A stretch of DNA of 64,000 bases from Chaetomium olivaceum. Lineage: Eukaryota > Ascomycota > Sordariomycetes > Sordariales > Chaetomiaceae. The translations under genes were made by a program, and so were the position numbers. A model generated the notes under the pieces. It saw only the letters and a list, made by a program, of their open reading frames with translations, was not told the DNA's origin and did no database searches. This document shows positions 46,748-58,221 of this stretch, piece by piece; positions within the stretch are counted from its first letter, which is position 1, and the number at the start of each line of letters is the position of its first letter. The stretch spans positions 1-64,000 of the forward strand of contig JAYWVB010000042.1 in NCBI GenBank assembly GCA_039881045.1, given 5' to 3'.

Positions 46748-48275
46748 ATGAAGCGGAGCGAGTTCGTTGTCACGACATACGAGGCGGGCGGCTCGTCGGA
46801 GTCGGAGTCGGCCTGGAATCCTAGAAACTGGACGAGGAGGATATGGCTTATTCTGGTCACGGTGATTTTGCTGATTGTGTGGTGGTGGTCGGAACTGTTG
46901 TCGGCGTGAGGGCGACGAGGAACGATGATGGTGCCAACACGAGTTTATCCCGACTATTTCAAGTTGAACTACACATTGATCGACACATGTGAGTCAAGCT
47001 GGACGCTGTCTTGTATCTAGGATACTCAGGGGTAGTGGCTGAGGCTAACCTAATAGACTCGGGCGAATCCTTTTTTGACAAGTTCGACTACTTCAACACT
47101 TGGGACCCAGGTACGCCATGGTTATCATAATGACTTTAGTTCTTCCACAATTAACAATACCGTCTTCAGCCGGGGGTTTTGTTCACTATGTTAGCCCAGG
47201 CGATGCCGCCCAATATGTAGGCGGAGACCTCACTCACCCCCTACTCTCCTTCTGTTTGCCTAACACCCTAAGAACCTAACTTACGCGACACCTTCTACCG
47301 CACTCATCCGAGTTGACACCACCGTCGGACCCGGCTCAGAACCCGACGCCTCCACAGGCCGCTTCTCGGTCCGCCTCGAGTCCAAAGCCCAGTACGGGCC
47401 AGGGCTCTTCCTCTTCGACGTCAAGCACACGCCCTACGGGTGCGGCACATGGCCAGCTCTCTGGCTAACAGAGTACGCATTAACATCTCCCCTTCATCCC
47501 CTTCATCCCCTTCATCCCCTTCATCCCCTTCATCCCCTTCATCCCCTTCATCCCCTTCATCCCCTTCTTTCCCCTCCCCTCCGCAACCCGAAATAGGTAG
47601 CACAACCCCCCCCTAACACCCCACGCAGCCCCAACAACTGGCCCGCCAACGGCGAGATCGACATCATGGAATCCGTCAACTCAGCAACGTCCGGCAACAT
47701 GATGGCGCTGCACACGACCGACGACTGCAGCATGGCCGACATCCCGCGGCAGATGGTCGGCACGGCCGGCCAGGGCGACTGCCACAACGCGACCAACTTC
47801 AACACGGGCTGCACCGTGACGGGTCCCGTGTCGACGTACGGCCCTGACTTCAATGAGGACGGCGGTGCGGTGGTGGCGCTGGAGTGGAGAGAGGAGGGGA
47901 TTCGTGTGTGGATGTTTGGAAGGGATGGTGATGAGAGCCAGGCGGTGCGGCGTTTGCCGGTCGAGAGGATGCCCGATCCGAGTGTGTGGGGGAGGCCGCT
48001 GGCTGATTTCCCGGCGACGAATTGTGATATGGGGAGTCACTTCAAGAACCAAAGTATTGTGGTCAATATCGACTTGTGTGGGTATTTGACGGAGGCTGTG
48101 TGGGAGTCGTCTGGATGTAAGTGGTTACGCTACCCCTGAAGTGTTGTTTGGTTGAGGAAATGACTAACACTGGACAGGTCCTTCGACTTGCACAGATTAT
48201 GTTGCTAACAATCCCTCGGGTTTCACGAATGCGTTTTGGGAGTTTGGGGCTTTCCAGGTTTTCCAGGCACGGTAA
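46748..48275 (+). CDS. GH16 family glycosidase, membrane-anchored
   Basis: Glycoside hydrolase family 16, probably a beta-1,3(4)-glucanase acting on wall glucans. Exons 46748-46988, 47057-47110, 47170-47216, 47273-47472, 47629-48116 and 48178-48275. A cytosolic stub (KRSEFVVTTYEAGGSSESES) precedes a membrane anchor (RRIWLILVTVILLIV), making it type II. The catalytic domain contains ESFFDKFDYFNTWDPAGGFV, GCGTWPALWLTDPNNWP and the catalytic NGEIDIMES (EIDxxE; nucleophile and acid/base Glu). It ends WEFGAFQVFQAR. Two frame breaks in exon 1: one missing base near 46872-46880 inside the anchor (GTG repeats) and one extra near 46936-46946 before YPDYFKLNYTLIDT. Corrected length is about 375. Intron 4 carries a 9-base tandem repeat. 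The substrate is not certain. Confidence 0.88.
47493..47564 (+). repeat. Eight perfect 9-base repeats in a GH16 intron
   Basis: The unit TTCATCCCC is repeated eight times without a mismatch, inside intron 4 (47473-47628) of the GH16 gene. It is entirely pyrimidine apart from one A per unit. The array accounts for most of the extra length of this intron compared with its neighbours. Confidence 0.95.
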
Positions 48276-48705
48276 TAGAAAAGAGAGAAACAAGAGGGCC
48301 GAGTGTTTGGTAGTTGTGGTATTCACCGACAGATCAAACTGTAATACTCAAGTTCTACGGTCCTCGAGACTTATACGTTTGTGCTCCAACCCCCCTATTG
48401 TTGCCCCTTCCTTGAATTTGGTAGTACAGTACATATCACTCCCAACCCCCGTACATCTATATCGTGAGGAAATTAAGCGGAGTTCTTCGCGCCGTGTCGG
48501 ATATCTGTCAGACCACATCTATACATCCATCCCTCTGGATATCCCTTGTCCCAAGGTCTATGCAAGCAAACCCCCAAACGCCAGTGCCATGGACAACACA
48601 ACCCAAGACCCATTTCCCTCTCCCGTCCAGCACCCCAGCCAAAACAAGAGCATGGACAAACAATATCATACAACACAAACCACCCATAGATGAGATGTGC
48701 GCTCC
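48276..48705. other. Convergent 3' spacer GH16 / TIM22
   Basis: 430 bases between two stop codons. No gene or structured element is seen. Confidence 0.4.
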
Positions 48706-49500
48706 TTAATCCTCATCCTTCGGCATCCGCATCCACGCATCAATCGCCGCACTAAACGCCGCAAAGCCCGCACACCCCACCGCCGCCGCCTGCGGGACCC
48801 CCATTCCGAGCCAAGATAGCACCAGTCAAACACCCAGCCGCAACACCATTCCCCAGATCATTTTTAGCCCGCAGCCCTTCGATACCACACTCGATACCGC
48901 TGAACAGCGCACCGACGGCGCCAAAGTTCTTGGCCGTGCTCCACGAGCGCGCGCCCATGTCCTTGAACCCGTGCGCCACCTGCTGGCGCAGCGGCAGCGA
49001 CGTGAACGGCTTGCCCGCCGCCGCCGACCCAGGGATACCCGGGACGCCGCCGGGGCCGCTTCCAGGCATGCCGGCCCCCGCCGTGTGATAAGGTGTGTCG
49101 TAGGCCATCTGTACGTTGCACGCTCGAGTTAGCAAAACCCGCTCCCATTCAATGTTGGCTGTGGTGTGGGAAGGAACAGAAGGGAAGAGGGGCAGACGAA
49201 CCGAAGCCATAAACATGCCGAACAACCCGCCCAGCGCAAACCCCGCGACACCGCTCATCGCCGTCTTTGCGTAGCACGACTCCATTGCATTAGAGAGCTA
49301 CAACGCCATCGTCAGCAAACCCAGCCCTAACAGAAACCAACCCACGGGAAAGGACAGCAACATACCCATTTAACATTAGGATCGTTCGGGTCAAACCCCG
49401 GCGGGGCAGGCGCCCCTGCGTTCCCGCCCACCGATGGCATGCCGGGCACACCAGCGCCGGCACCGGCGCCGCCTAGTCCTCCGAGACCTGGGAAGTTCAT
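48706..49500 (-). CDS. TIM22: Mitochondrial inner-membrane translocase TIM22
   Basis: Channel subunit of the carrier translocase that inserts metabolite carriers into the mitochondrial inner membrane. Exons 49500-49366, 49297-49202 and 49108-48706. A Gly/Pro/Ala-rich N-terminus (MNFPGLGGLGGAGAGAGVPG) precedes the Tim17/22 segments: NAMESCYAKTAMSGVAGFAL with GGLFGMFMAS, then GFKDMGARSWSTAKNFGAVG, ALFSGIECGIEGLRAKNDL, GCLTGAILARNG. The cysteines in ESCYAK and GIECGIE match the conserved disulfide pair. One frame break in the G5/C5 run at 48798-48802 (one extra base) replaces the family end QAAAVGCAGFAAFSAAIDAW with a Gly-rich premature stop. Corrected length is about 210. Confidence 0.92.
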
Positions 49501-50314
49501 GATCTCTTAAAAGTGTGTCTGCGTCTCTCTGTCGGTTGTCGTCCGTTTTTCGCTCGTACAGGTAGCCGGGAGCGGTTGGGGTATCGTCGTAGCTCGGATG
49601 TATGTCCCCGTCTGGTGATGACGAGATAGGAGCGAATGGGGCGTCGTTGCGCTGGGCTTTACTGTGTAGGAGGTGGTCGCCGCAGTTTGCGAGGCAATGG
49701 GTTCAACGGCGAGGCTATCTGCCAGTGGGGCTCCCTGGCAAAAAGTTCCTTATCGGTGCAGGGATCCGGTTTTGCTGGTTGCCACCGCCCAATCTTGGCT
49801 GGTGTAAGTTACGCCAGTATACAGTACGGTGTATGATACTTGTAAGTTACGAGGAGGAAGAAATGGAGTTTCTGTCGGCAACACCAACCATGCATCTAAA
49901 CGACATGGGGTATAGTTACGTAGGACGCGGCGGCAAACCGGACAAGCAACACGACGAACCCGATGCCAAATCATACATCCCTTGCTCCTGGCTATTGCCG
50001 AGCTCTCCCCTCCCCCGCCCTACCCAGCCCCTTCACCTCCTCCCTCCATACCATGCTTTGCCATGCCATCCACGTGAAACGCAGCATATCAAAAAGGTCG
50101 AGTTCCCTCTGTAGCAAGCCTCTGGCGTAAGTAATGAGAAACGGAAGAAACCCAAAAAAGTAAAACTACCAACACAAACGATATACCTAAATCCCCAAGG
50201 TTACCGCTTTTGCCTCGACGACCAACCCGGTACCGGGCGCCATGACAAAGGATACACACGCGGGAAGCTGTAACCTGCCAAATGAAATGATGCATACCCT
50301 CGCCCGAGAATATC
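49501..50314. other. TIM22 promoter and UBP 3' flank
   Basis: About 810 bases. A plus-strand open frame of 170 residues (49602-50114) has no family motif and I do not accept it. It holds the TIM22 promoter. Confidence 0.4.
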
Positions 50315-53300
50315 TAGCCCTTGAGAAACAGGTCCCCAGCGCCGTTCCTCACCGACCTTGTCCGGTCGGGGTGGTCTAAACCAAGGGAGTCGTCCGCGCC
50401 CGACGCCACATCCCAGAGGATGTCATCTGCGCGGCCGAGTCAGTCTTTGATATGCGTGTTTAGACGTGGAGGGATGCTCACCGTCTGTTAAGTATTGCGG
50501 TCGTGAGAACTGCGCCCTGCGGACTACAGCAAACTTGATCTTCTCGAAGCTCTTGCCCTTGAGCCCCGTGCGCTTCTCGAGCCGCTTCTTCGTTTCTGAA
50601 AACGGCTCGCCTTCCTTAAGGAGGAACCGGAACGGGATGCCATGCGCCCTGCTAGGTTCGCTATGGTACTGGAACACCGAGATGAACTGTGATTGATCCG
50701 TAACCTCGGCATCCTCCGTCGGTATCCGCTCGCCGATGACCGTCGTGTAATCGTTGATGCTAATGACGGGATAGCTTCGTTCGAGCTCCCGGAAGAACTT
50801 GTGGTTGCTGATTTCGTAGATGCGGATCGGCCCAGCCTCTGCTTCGCTGGGGATCTTTGCCTTCTTGGTCAAACAGTCGATGAGATCTTCCACCTGACCA
50901 TTCTTGGGCACAAGGATATCAAATTGCTCCTAGAATCAAAGTTAGCCGGATCTCGTTTTGCACCCATTTTCTTCACTCACCTCTTTGGTGATACCCTCGC
51001 TGAGGAGCGTGAGCTTGATGTTCTTCTTGGTGTCCAGCTCGGCAAGGCTCATGTCCAGCACCTCGAAGAACAGGGCGTCGCTCCGTTGGTTCAAGTTCAG
51101 CTGCCCGTAGCCCGTGGGGACAAGAATGTTTTGGAGCGTCTGGTTCTGGCCTCGCTTGACCGCAGCCCTTGGGTTATTAGAGCTGGCATTAACAGTGTAG
51201 AACCGGAGGTGTGTTGCTTCTATCCCCAATTTCTCGCCCACTTGTTCCGACAGCTTGTCGTAGCTCATCTTGGAGTTCAGCACCAACTCAAACGGAGGGT
51301 ATGCGTCGGGGTCGCATTTCTGGGGATGCGCGCGGAACATGACGGTCCGCTTGTTGAGAAGGAAATCGTAGTATTCACGAGCGTCCTCAGCCCGGTCCAG
51401 CGATTTCCTACCGAGTCATTAGTTACGCGTCTCCAAAGTGGATGAGATGCTTTGAAACTTACGTTTCCTCAGACGGCTGCTTGTCGCTCCCCCCGGTGAG
51501 GCCCAATTTCGACTTCTTTTCGTGGACCCTCTGGAAGCAGACGATATCGCCATCTTGAAGCTCTGCCGCTTTAAGAGACTGCTTGCCTTTGAGGCCCTCG
51601 ATCATATTGGGTTTGATTTCCTGCCTAGGTTAGCTTCTCGGCTTGCGGGGTAAGTTTATGAATCATTCTTCTCACCTCCCAGAGTTGAATCCTCTCGTCG
51701 CTTGGCAGCTTGTCCCAGCCCATCTTCTTCATGATGGTAGGGATGAGCTCTTCCACCTTTTTCTCCTTGCTGATGTACACATGGCCGACACCTTTCAGCG
51801 CTTGCGCTTCGGCATCGAACCATTTGAGGAAGAGCAGGATGAGGTCATTTTTAACGACAACCCCATTCGCGAGGCCGGGGCCGTATGTCGGCCAGACAGC
51901 AGCGCCCTCGGCGTTGACTTCCTCGGCCACCTCGACCCACACGCGGAGTGCTTGGTCCCTATGCGCCGCGGCTCTGTTGTATGTTTCCTCAATGGTCGGG
52001 CGAAGGTCCATCACAGGTTGATCTGGTCGGATCGTCTTGTTCTGGCGGTTGACCATAATCCAAAGCCTCACACGTTTCGGGTCTTGCTCAATATCCCCCG
52101 CAATCTGGTCCACTAGATCTTGCATGGTCGCGGTGCGGAGGAGGCGGTAGAGCCTAGGCGCGGCCGAGTCCTCATCTGGCGTCGCGTCGAAGTTGGCAAG
52201 GTCGGTGTTACCGTGTTGCTGGAACGTCGCTTCTGTGATGGCTTTGACACCAAGGTAAAGATGCTGCTCTTCTCTCTCCTTACGCCGCGCCTCCCGGGCG
52301 ACGTATTCTTCCTCAAACCGCCGATCTTGATTTTAGGTCAGCATTGATAAATACGGGTCCGTCATTTTGTGGAGGAATTCCAACTTACGGAGATGTTCTG
52401 GAGTGTCCTCCGCCGTGACGGGCAAGAGTATCTTGTCGAGCCTGGATTTCCGGATGTACACCAACATGTACGCACTATTAGGCCTCATTATAGGGCCCTT
52501 CTTGTTGGTAGGCCGCACTTGGCCGCTAGGGAACTTGAACGGGCCGCCAAAGTTCTCTTCCAGTACTTCCCGCTTGGTCGCTTTGGTGACCTTGTCGTCG
52601 TCGTACTTGTACCACCAGCCCTCTTTGTCAGGCTTGAGGAAGGCGTAGTAATGACCGGCGTTGAGATCGCCGCTGTGTACCAGAACGCCGTGCAGCTGGT
52701 ACTCCCAGGACTCCGACCTGTCCGCCTCTTTGTCCAAGTAAAGCGAGGCGTCAAATTCCTCGGGGAACTCGTAGCGGTCGTTGATTTTCATCATGGCGTC
52801 GCGTTGGATGTCGTACTCGAAGCGCTTCAGCTGTAGGTGCAAGACGTCGGGGAAGCTTTGAAAGATGACGCCCTTGTTTGCATCCTGAAGCTTGTATTGG
52901 TCGCCAGCGAAGTACTGGTTCTCCCCGTCGAGCTTCTCCACCTGGATATAGTCCTGGAAGCTGTCTAGCAGGTTCTCGTTCCCGCTCACGTTGAGTTGGA
53001 CGTCCCAAAAGTCCTCAATCCGGCTCGACTCGTAGGGGACATTGATGCAAGAGATGTACGTCTTGATCTTGCCGCTGAACATCTGCGGTAGCGCCTTCTC
53101 AAACTCGGTGCCCTTCATCTTCTCTTCCATGCGCTCCATCAGCTTTCGGGAGAGCTCCTGCACGTCCTGCTGCTCGAAAATGTGGCGTGTTTCCCAGCCA
53201 AAGGACTTGGTGAGCTCCGCGGTGCCTACGGCCGAGGTGGATGTCTGCAGTTGATAGAAGAGCCTTTGCAATGTGTAAGCGCTGTTAGTCATGCTCTCCT

Positions 53301-54341
53301 CCTCCTGCGTTGGGATGCGATAAATGGCCTATCCAGTGTCAGTTAGCCGGGCTCGTTAAAGTTGGAATAGGTATGTGGCGGGTTACCTTGCGGAAGGCGT
53401 TGGTAAAATATAATGACTGCAAGAGCGAGTTCAGGTAGCAGGTGGCCCCTTGGTTTTTGAGACCGACGTAGCCGGTTTCCTTTTTCGAGTCATAGTTGTT
53501 GAAGTTGTGCCACAGCACGCCTGTCTCATCCTCTACAACCCGAACATATGCGCTGATGTTGGCGCAGTCGTTCTCGATGAGGGGCCGGTCCGCGTTCTCC
53601 CAGACGGTGTTGAACATCTTACGAGTTTCGAGGAATCTTGTGAACCCCCAGTCGCTCTCCTCCTTCGTGAAACGGTGATGTGCGGAATGCTGAAAATATA
53701 TATTCGGGTGGTTCTTGTTCCACATCACGAGCGCGAACTGCACACAGCAGCTCCAGTCGTCGGGGACATTGTTCGCATCGAAGCCGTGTTCGAGGTAGAT
53801 GGAGCACTGGTCGGGGACGTTGTTACCGAACGGGAAGAGGAGGATCCGCCTGCGATGCTGGTTCAGTGACTCTCCATCAGATAGTCAAGGAGGACTTATG
53901 GTGAGTATCACGTACCATGGGTAACCACCCGCGTGGAATATAGGGCCATGTTCCTTTTTTGGAAGCGCCAGCCACCCTTCTACCGACCACGTGTGGACCT
54001 GGTCGTCTATGGTTCGAGGTTCCTCTATAAGGGTTGGAAGCACAAGCTCTTTCATGGCATCATCTATGGCGAGTTAGCGCGTGGGGCCGTCCATAACGGA
54101 AACCGGGGAGAATAGGGGCGGGGGCCAACGTACGGTCGGTTGCGAGGATGGGGCTGTCAGTGTCCATGGTGTCGGGGTTGATGATGGCGACGTCTTCAGC
54201 CTCGGTGCCATTCGCCTCGACGACATGCTCCTCTGGCGCATCGACCATCGTGGCATTAGGCGACGCGGCCTCAGGGTTCTGGTTGTCATCCTGAAGGTCA
54301 AGGTTAGCGAGGGCGCCGGTTGGCGGGGTAGCGCCGTCCAT
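50315..54341 (-). CDS. Ubiquitin carboxyl-terminal hydrolase, USP7/UBP15 type
   Basis: Cysteine-type deubiquitinase orthologous to human USP7/HAUSP, yeast Ubp15 and S. pombe Ubp21/22. Multi-exon, from MDGATPPTGALANLDLQDDN (ATG 54339-54341) to DRTRSVRNGAGDLFLKG. An acidic leader is followed by a MATH/TRAF domain (QVHTWSVEGWLALPKKEHGP, IFHAGGYPWRILLFPFGNN). The USP core has the Cys box GYVGLKNQGATCYLNSLLQS and His box HSGDLNAGHYYAFLKPD. After YMLVYIRKSRLDKIL come the ubiquitin-like HUBL domains (RRFEEEYVAREARRKEREEQ, NMIEGLKGKQSLKAAELQDG). The exon joining GGYPW to RILLF uses the acceptor CATCGCAG|GCGG; the nearer upstream AG would break the frame. I see no frame error. A GTGAGT site after an upstream ATG near 54511 suggests a leader intron. 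Substrates are not visible from sequence. Confidence 0.93.
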
Positions 54342-55934
54342 GTTGGCGATCGGGGGAGGGGATGTTTCGCAGCGGCGGGTCTCGGCGCCAATGGTTGAAG
54401 AGAAAGGGGTGGAACGCAAACGTTGACGGATAGAGGGTAGGTAGAGGAGTAAAACAATCGTGGAGCAAAGTGGTGGGTCGAAAGAGAAGTGCTCTAGCGA
54501 AGGAACTCACCATCCTGTGGAGGGGCCGTGTCTGGAAGGCAGAAGCCGTTGATGGCGGGCTAAGTCAAAGCTTCCTCCTGCACACAGAACGGGCGCCAGG
54601 GCCACTGTCGGGCGATCCGGCAACGACTTTGAGGGGCAAATAGGGTAAGAATGCTTGTAAAAACAGATTGTGCGGTCCCTAGGTTATGGCAAACTTCTGC
54701 TGTAGCGAGACAAACAGAAGCTGTGCAGCGAAGGGGAAGAGCAATCAGCAGCAACAAAGTTTAGTTTGGGAATGTGAGATGGTGCAAAGGGAACTTGAAC
54801 TGAACCCACCACTTTCTGTCGCCCCGGTATTACGACCGGGCGCAGCAGACGGCTTTTGGTTCTCAAGGGTCGTACAGTTGACATGTGGGTATCTCGAGGC
54901 TCGGCAGGTCAGCAGGTACCTCTTGTTCGCACAAATCAGATGGATGTGGCAAGGGATTCAAGGTACCTCTCTAACGCACTGAATTCACCACAACCCTTGC
55001 CCCTCCAATGACGTGGGGTGCAGAGAGACCATGCGACCAGGCACAGTGAAGCAACCTCAGACTTGATTGAACATTGGGCTGAGTGATGCCTTAAGCCTAT
55101 CAATATTGCTGTTTGTGAAATGTGGCTTGCGAATCCCAAATCCCAGAGTTGAGAATGAAATATTGGTTGCCGAGCTGTTGAGTTAGGCACTGTGTATGAC
55201 TTGTTTTCATCTTGCCTGTGAGAGGGCCGGTCTCGACTCAACCCGCCGCCTATTTGTTCCAGTTTGGATCCGAGGTAAAACCAACAGCGAGCAGTTAATG
55301 TGACAACAGGGGAATCAATGTATTAGGCAGCTATTCAGGAGTATGTAAGAATGCCAATGCAGATATTTGATTATTTTGGTATATTTTTGCGTGTTAATAA
55401 GGAGAGAACACGAAATAGAAAAGTGATGTTTTGCTTGCTGAAGCAAAGTTCGAGTTCCTCAATGTTCTCGGTCTGGAACAACGAACAAGTCGAAAAGACA
55501 CATAGTACAGTGTAATTACCTGGTTTGAGAATCCTGCCGCACTGTCTTGGTAATCCCCCGCTCCACATGTGAGTTGCAGCAACCGTCAGGAACTAAACCA
55601 AATGTGGGGTAACTCAATGACCCATCAACCAAGCTTCATTGCGGTATCGCAAGCGTCATGCCGTAAAAGCATGTGCTGCTGGAGATGGCATCTCTGATAA
55701 CTGCAGTACGCCCAGAGCAGCTGCCGCTCAAGCCATAGCTGCTTCAACGGTTGTCATTCCTTTTATTTTGGCCCCCTGAACGTAAAAACCAACTCGACAA
55801 TTCTTTTGAGGTGTTCTTTCTTGCCAACCACTTTTACTTTGTAAGCTCTGAAACCCTCAAAACGCCAATCTCTGTCCCTGGTCGAGTCCAACGAGTCACA
55901 CATCCACGCTCTCTCGCATGGCAACGACGAAGGC
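54342..55934. promoter_or_regulatory. Divergent promoter region UBP / mitochondrial kinase
   Basis: About 1.6 kb between start codons, the second-longest gene-free stretch in the window. No supported gene. The part next to the UBP probably includes a spliced leader. Confidence 0.4.
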
Positions 55935-57582
55935 ATGCAGCGCTTTTCGGTGTCTCACGTCACGGCGTGTGCCCGGGTAATAACGAGGCCAGGGCAACCG
56001 GGCATAGCAGCAAGATGGCAATCAATAAATCATCTCATGGTGCCAACGATGCGGCATTCGCATCACGTTACTCATAGCCCAAAATGGCGCCCCGTTTCTG
56101 TTCTGGATGAGTGCGTGCCTCTCTACCTTTTGGTCCGGCCCTTCCATATTTGACGCATTACCGTGCTCACATCTTGTAATAGATGGGTTGCAAAGGAAGC
56201 TCGGCCTATTAGTTTGCGACAGCTCATGGTGTTCGGTCGCACATTGGCCGAGTCGAGACTGATCAGCTCGGCGAACTATGTTCGGACCGAACTACCAACC
56301 AGGCGAGTTTATATCCCATGCTTCACTGCCAATCGCTATACTGACTAGCGTTCAATGTTAGGATCGCCCACCGGATCCGCGATATGCAGCAACTGCCCTA
56401 TGTCGTCGTCACAAACCCACACGTCAACGAGGTCTACGATCTGTATTACACTGCATTCGACACGTTCCGGAAAGTAAAGGAGATCAAAACGCTCGAGGAC
56501 AATGATCGCTTTTGCAAGACAATCCGTTCCATGCTCAAGGCTCACCTGACGGTCATCCCAAAGTTGGCAATGGGTATTCTTGAAAGCAATGGCCTCATGG
56601 ACTCGGCCGAGTTGGACAAGTTCATGAACACTATCCTCCGATCCGTTCGTTCCCTCAACCGGCAAACCCCAAAGTTTCCAGGGCGCCACCGGCTAACACA
56701 TATTTCTAGCGCATCTCTCGCCGAGTCATCGCCGAGCAGCACCTCGCGCTAACCGACACCTTCCACGCGCCGTGGTTCTCCCCGGGGGCCAAGCTCTCCG
56801 AGTCGGAATTCATCGGCGCCGTCTTCCTCAAGTGCGTCGCCAAAGACGTCGTCACACGCTGCGGCAACGCCGTTCGCGAGATCCTGCAGCGGGCCTACGG
56901 TCCGGACGTGGCCCTGCCCGAGATCCGCATCGACGGCCACCTCGACGCCAACTTCCCCTACATCCTCAGCCACCTCGAGTATATCATCGGCGAGCTGCTG
57001 CGCAACTCGGTGCAGGCCGTGGCCGAGCAGCACCAGCGGCGCCGGGAGAAGGACCCGGCCAGCTTCGCCCACAAGCCCCCGCCGCCCATCGAGGTCACCA
57101 TCTGCGAGAGCCACCAGCACGTCATCATCCGCATCTCGGACCAGGGCGGCGGCATCCCGCGTGACAGCCTGCCTTACCTGTGGTCCTTTAGCAAGGGCCC
57201 CGCGAGCGGCAAGATCCTGGCCAACCTAGGCAAGGTGCCCAAGATGGCCGCCACCATGCAGGAGCTGCAGCTGGAAGATGACGACGATCACCACGACCAC
57301 TATGACCACAACCACCACAGCCACGAGAACCGCAGCACCTCGGTGGAGGGCGGCGAGATCGGCCGCGACGTCAACAGCTCGCTGGCCTCGCTCTCCAGCC
57401 GGCCGCCGAACCTACGCTTGGGGATGGGTCTACCCTTGAGCAGGGTGTATGCCGAGTACTGGGCGGGGAGTCTGGCGGTGCACAGTCTGGAAGGGTATGG
57501 GGTGGACGCGTTTCTGCAGATATCCAAGCTGGGGAACAAGAACGAGCAACTGACGACGAGGGCGACTATGGATGCTGTGTAG
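55935..57582 (+). CDS. Mitochondrial 2-oxoacid dehydrogenase kinase (PDK/BCKDK family)
   Basis: GHKL-type Ser kinase that inactivates pyruvate or branched-chain 2-oxoacid dehydrogenase in the mitochondrial matrix. Exons 55935-56110, 56183-56302, 56362-56644 and 56710-57582 give 483 residues. The start MQRFSVSHVTACARVITRPG looks like a presequence. The N-domain reads EARPISLRQLMVFGRTLAES, TELPTRIAHRIRDMQQLPYV. ATPase motifs: N-box HLEYIIGELLRNSVQAVAE, G1 ISDQGGGIPRDSLPYLWSFS, G2 LRLGMGLPLSRVYAEYWAGS. Between G1 and G2, residues from DDDDHHDHYDHNHHSHEN form a His/Asp-rich insert in the ATP-lid region. The intron 56303-56361 uses a GC donor (AG|GCGAGT). It resembles yeast Pkp1 more than Pkp2. 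Intact frame. Which dehydrogenase is the target is not decidable here. Confidence 0.9.
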
Positions 57583-58221
57583 TGTAAAGATTCGAAGCCA
57601 AGGAAGGCGGCGTTGGTGGACGATGTCCTTTTTTCTTTTCGGACTATGCTTTCGGGTCAGTTTTTCGAACCGGGTTTTCTCGTTGTTTGAGCGGGCGTTC
57701 CTTTGGTACGTTTGTCTGTATGTATGCATGTACTTCGTACTTGCTTGCTGTTGTCTACGAAAGATGGCTTGTTTCAAATCAACACAGGGACTTCCGTGGT
57801 CAGCAGAAGTCGCTTTCCTTCAGGACAGGCAGCCTTTCTCATTATCTGGTATCATGAAGGCGGCTAAATTACATCATTCCTAAGGTCGAATAAAAAAGGG
57901 GCTCCGGAAAACAACTGACGTGAAGGTTGAGTCCGTCGAGGACGACGACCTGAAGTCCCTGGGGGTAGTTCCAAGTCCCTCTACCTCCGAGAATTTGCGC
58001 ACCTTTTCCCGTTTGCTATCAAATAACTAGGGCGGGAAGAGGTGTATAAGGAAACAACGGACAAACAATAAAAAAAAGCCGAACGACAACGGACTCTGGT
58101 CAACCAACCGCTTGCTCACCACCGTACCATAGCCCGTGCGAGCCGACAGAGACAAGCAGTGGAAACCGGCGGTTGACAAAACCCACGACGCGGCAGGTCA
58201 GTACCTCGTAGCCACTGTCCC
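57583..58221. other. Convergent 3' spacer kinase / CDC12
   Basis: About 640 bases between two stop codons, with AT-rich patches near 57880-57900 and 58065-58080 that could serve 3'-end formation. No gene is seen. Confidence 0.4.

Noticed and set aside
47493..47564. Short regular repeats that could suggest a CRISPR array
   Set aside because: Units are head-to-tail without spacers, inside a spliced intron of a eukaryotic gene.
49602..50114. 170-residue + strand open frame upstream of TIM22
   Set aside because: Composition is unlike coding neighbours and no domain is visible.
56749..57120. 123-residue minus-strand frame opposite the kinase
   Set aside because: Antisense shadow of a GC-rich, strongly biased coding exon.
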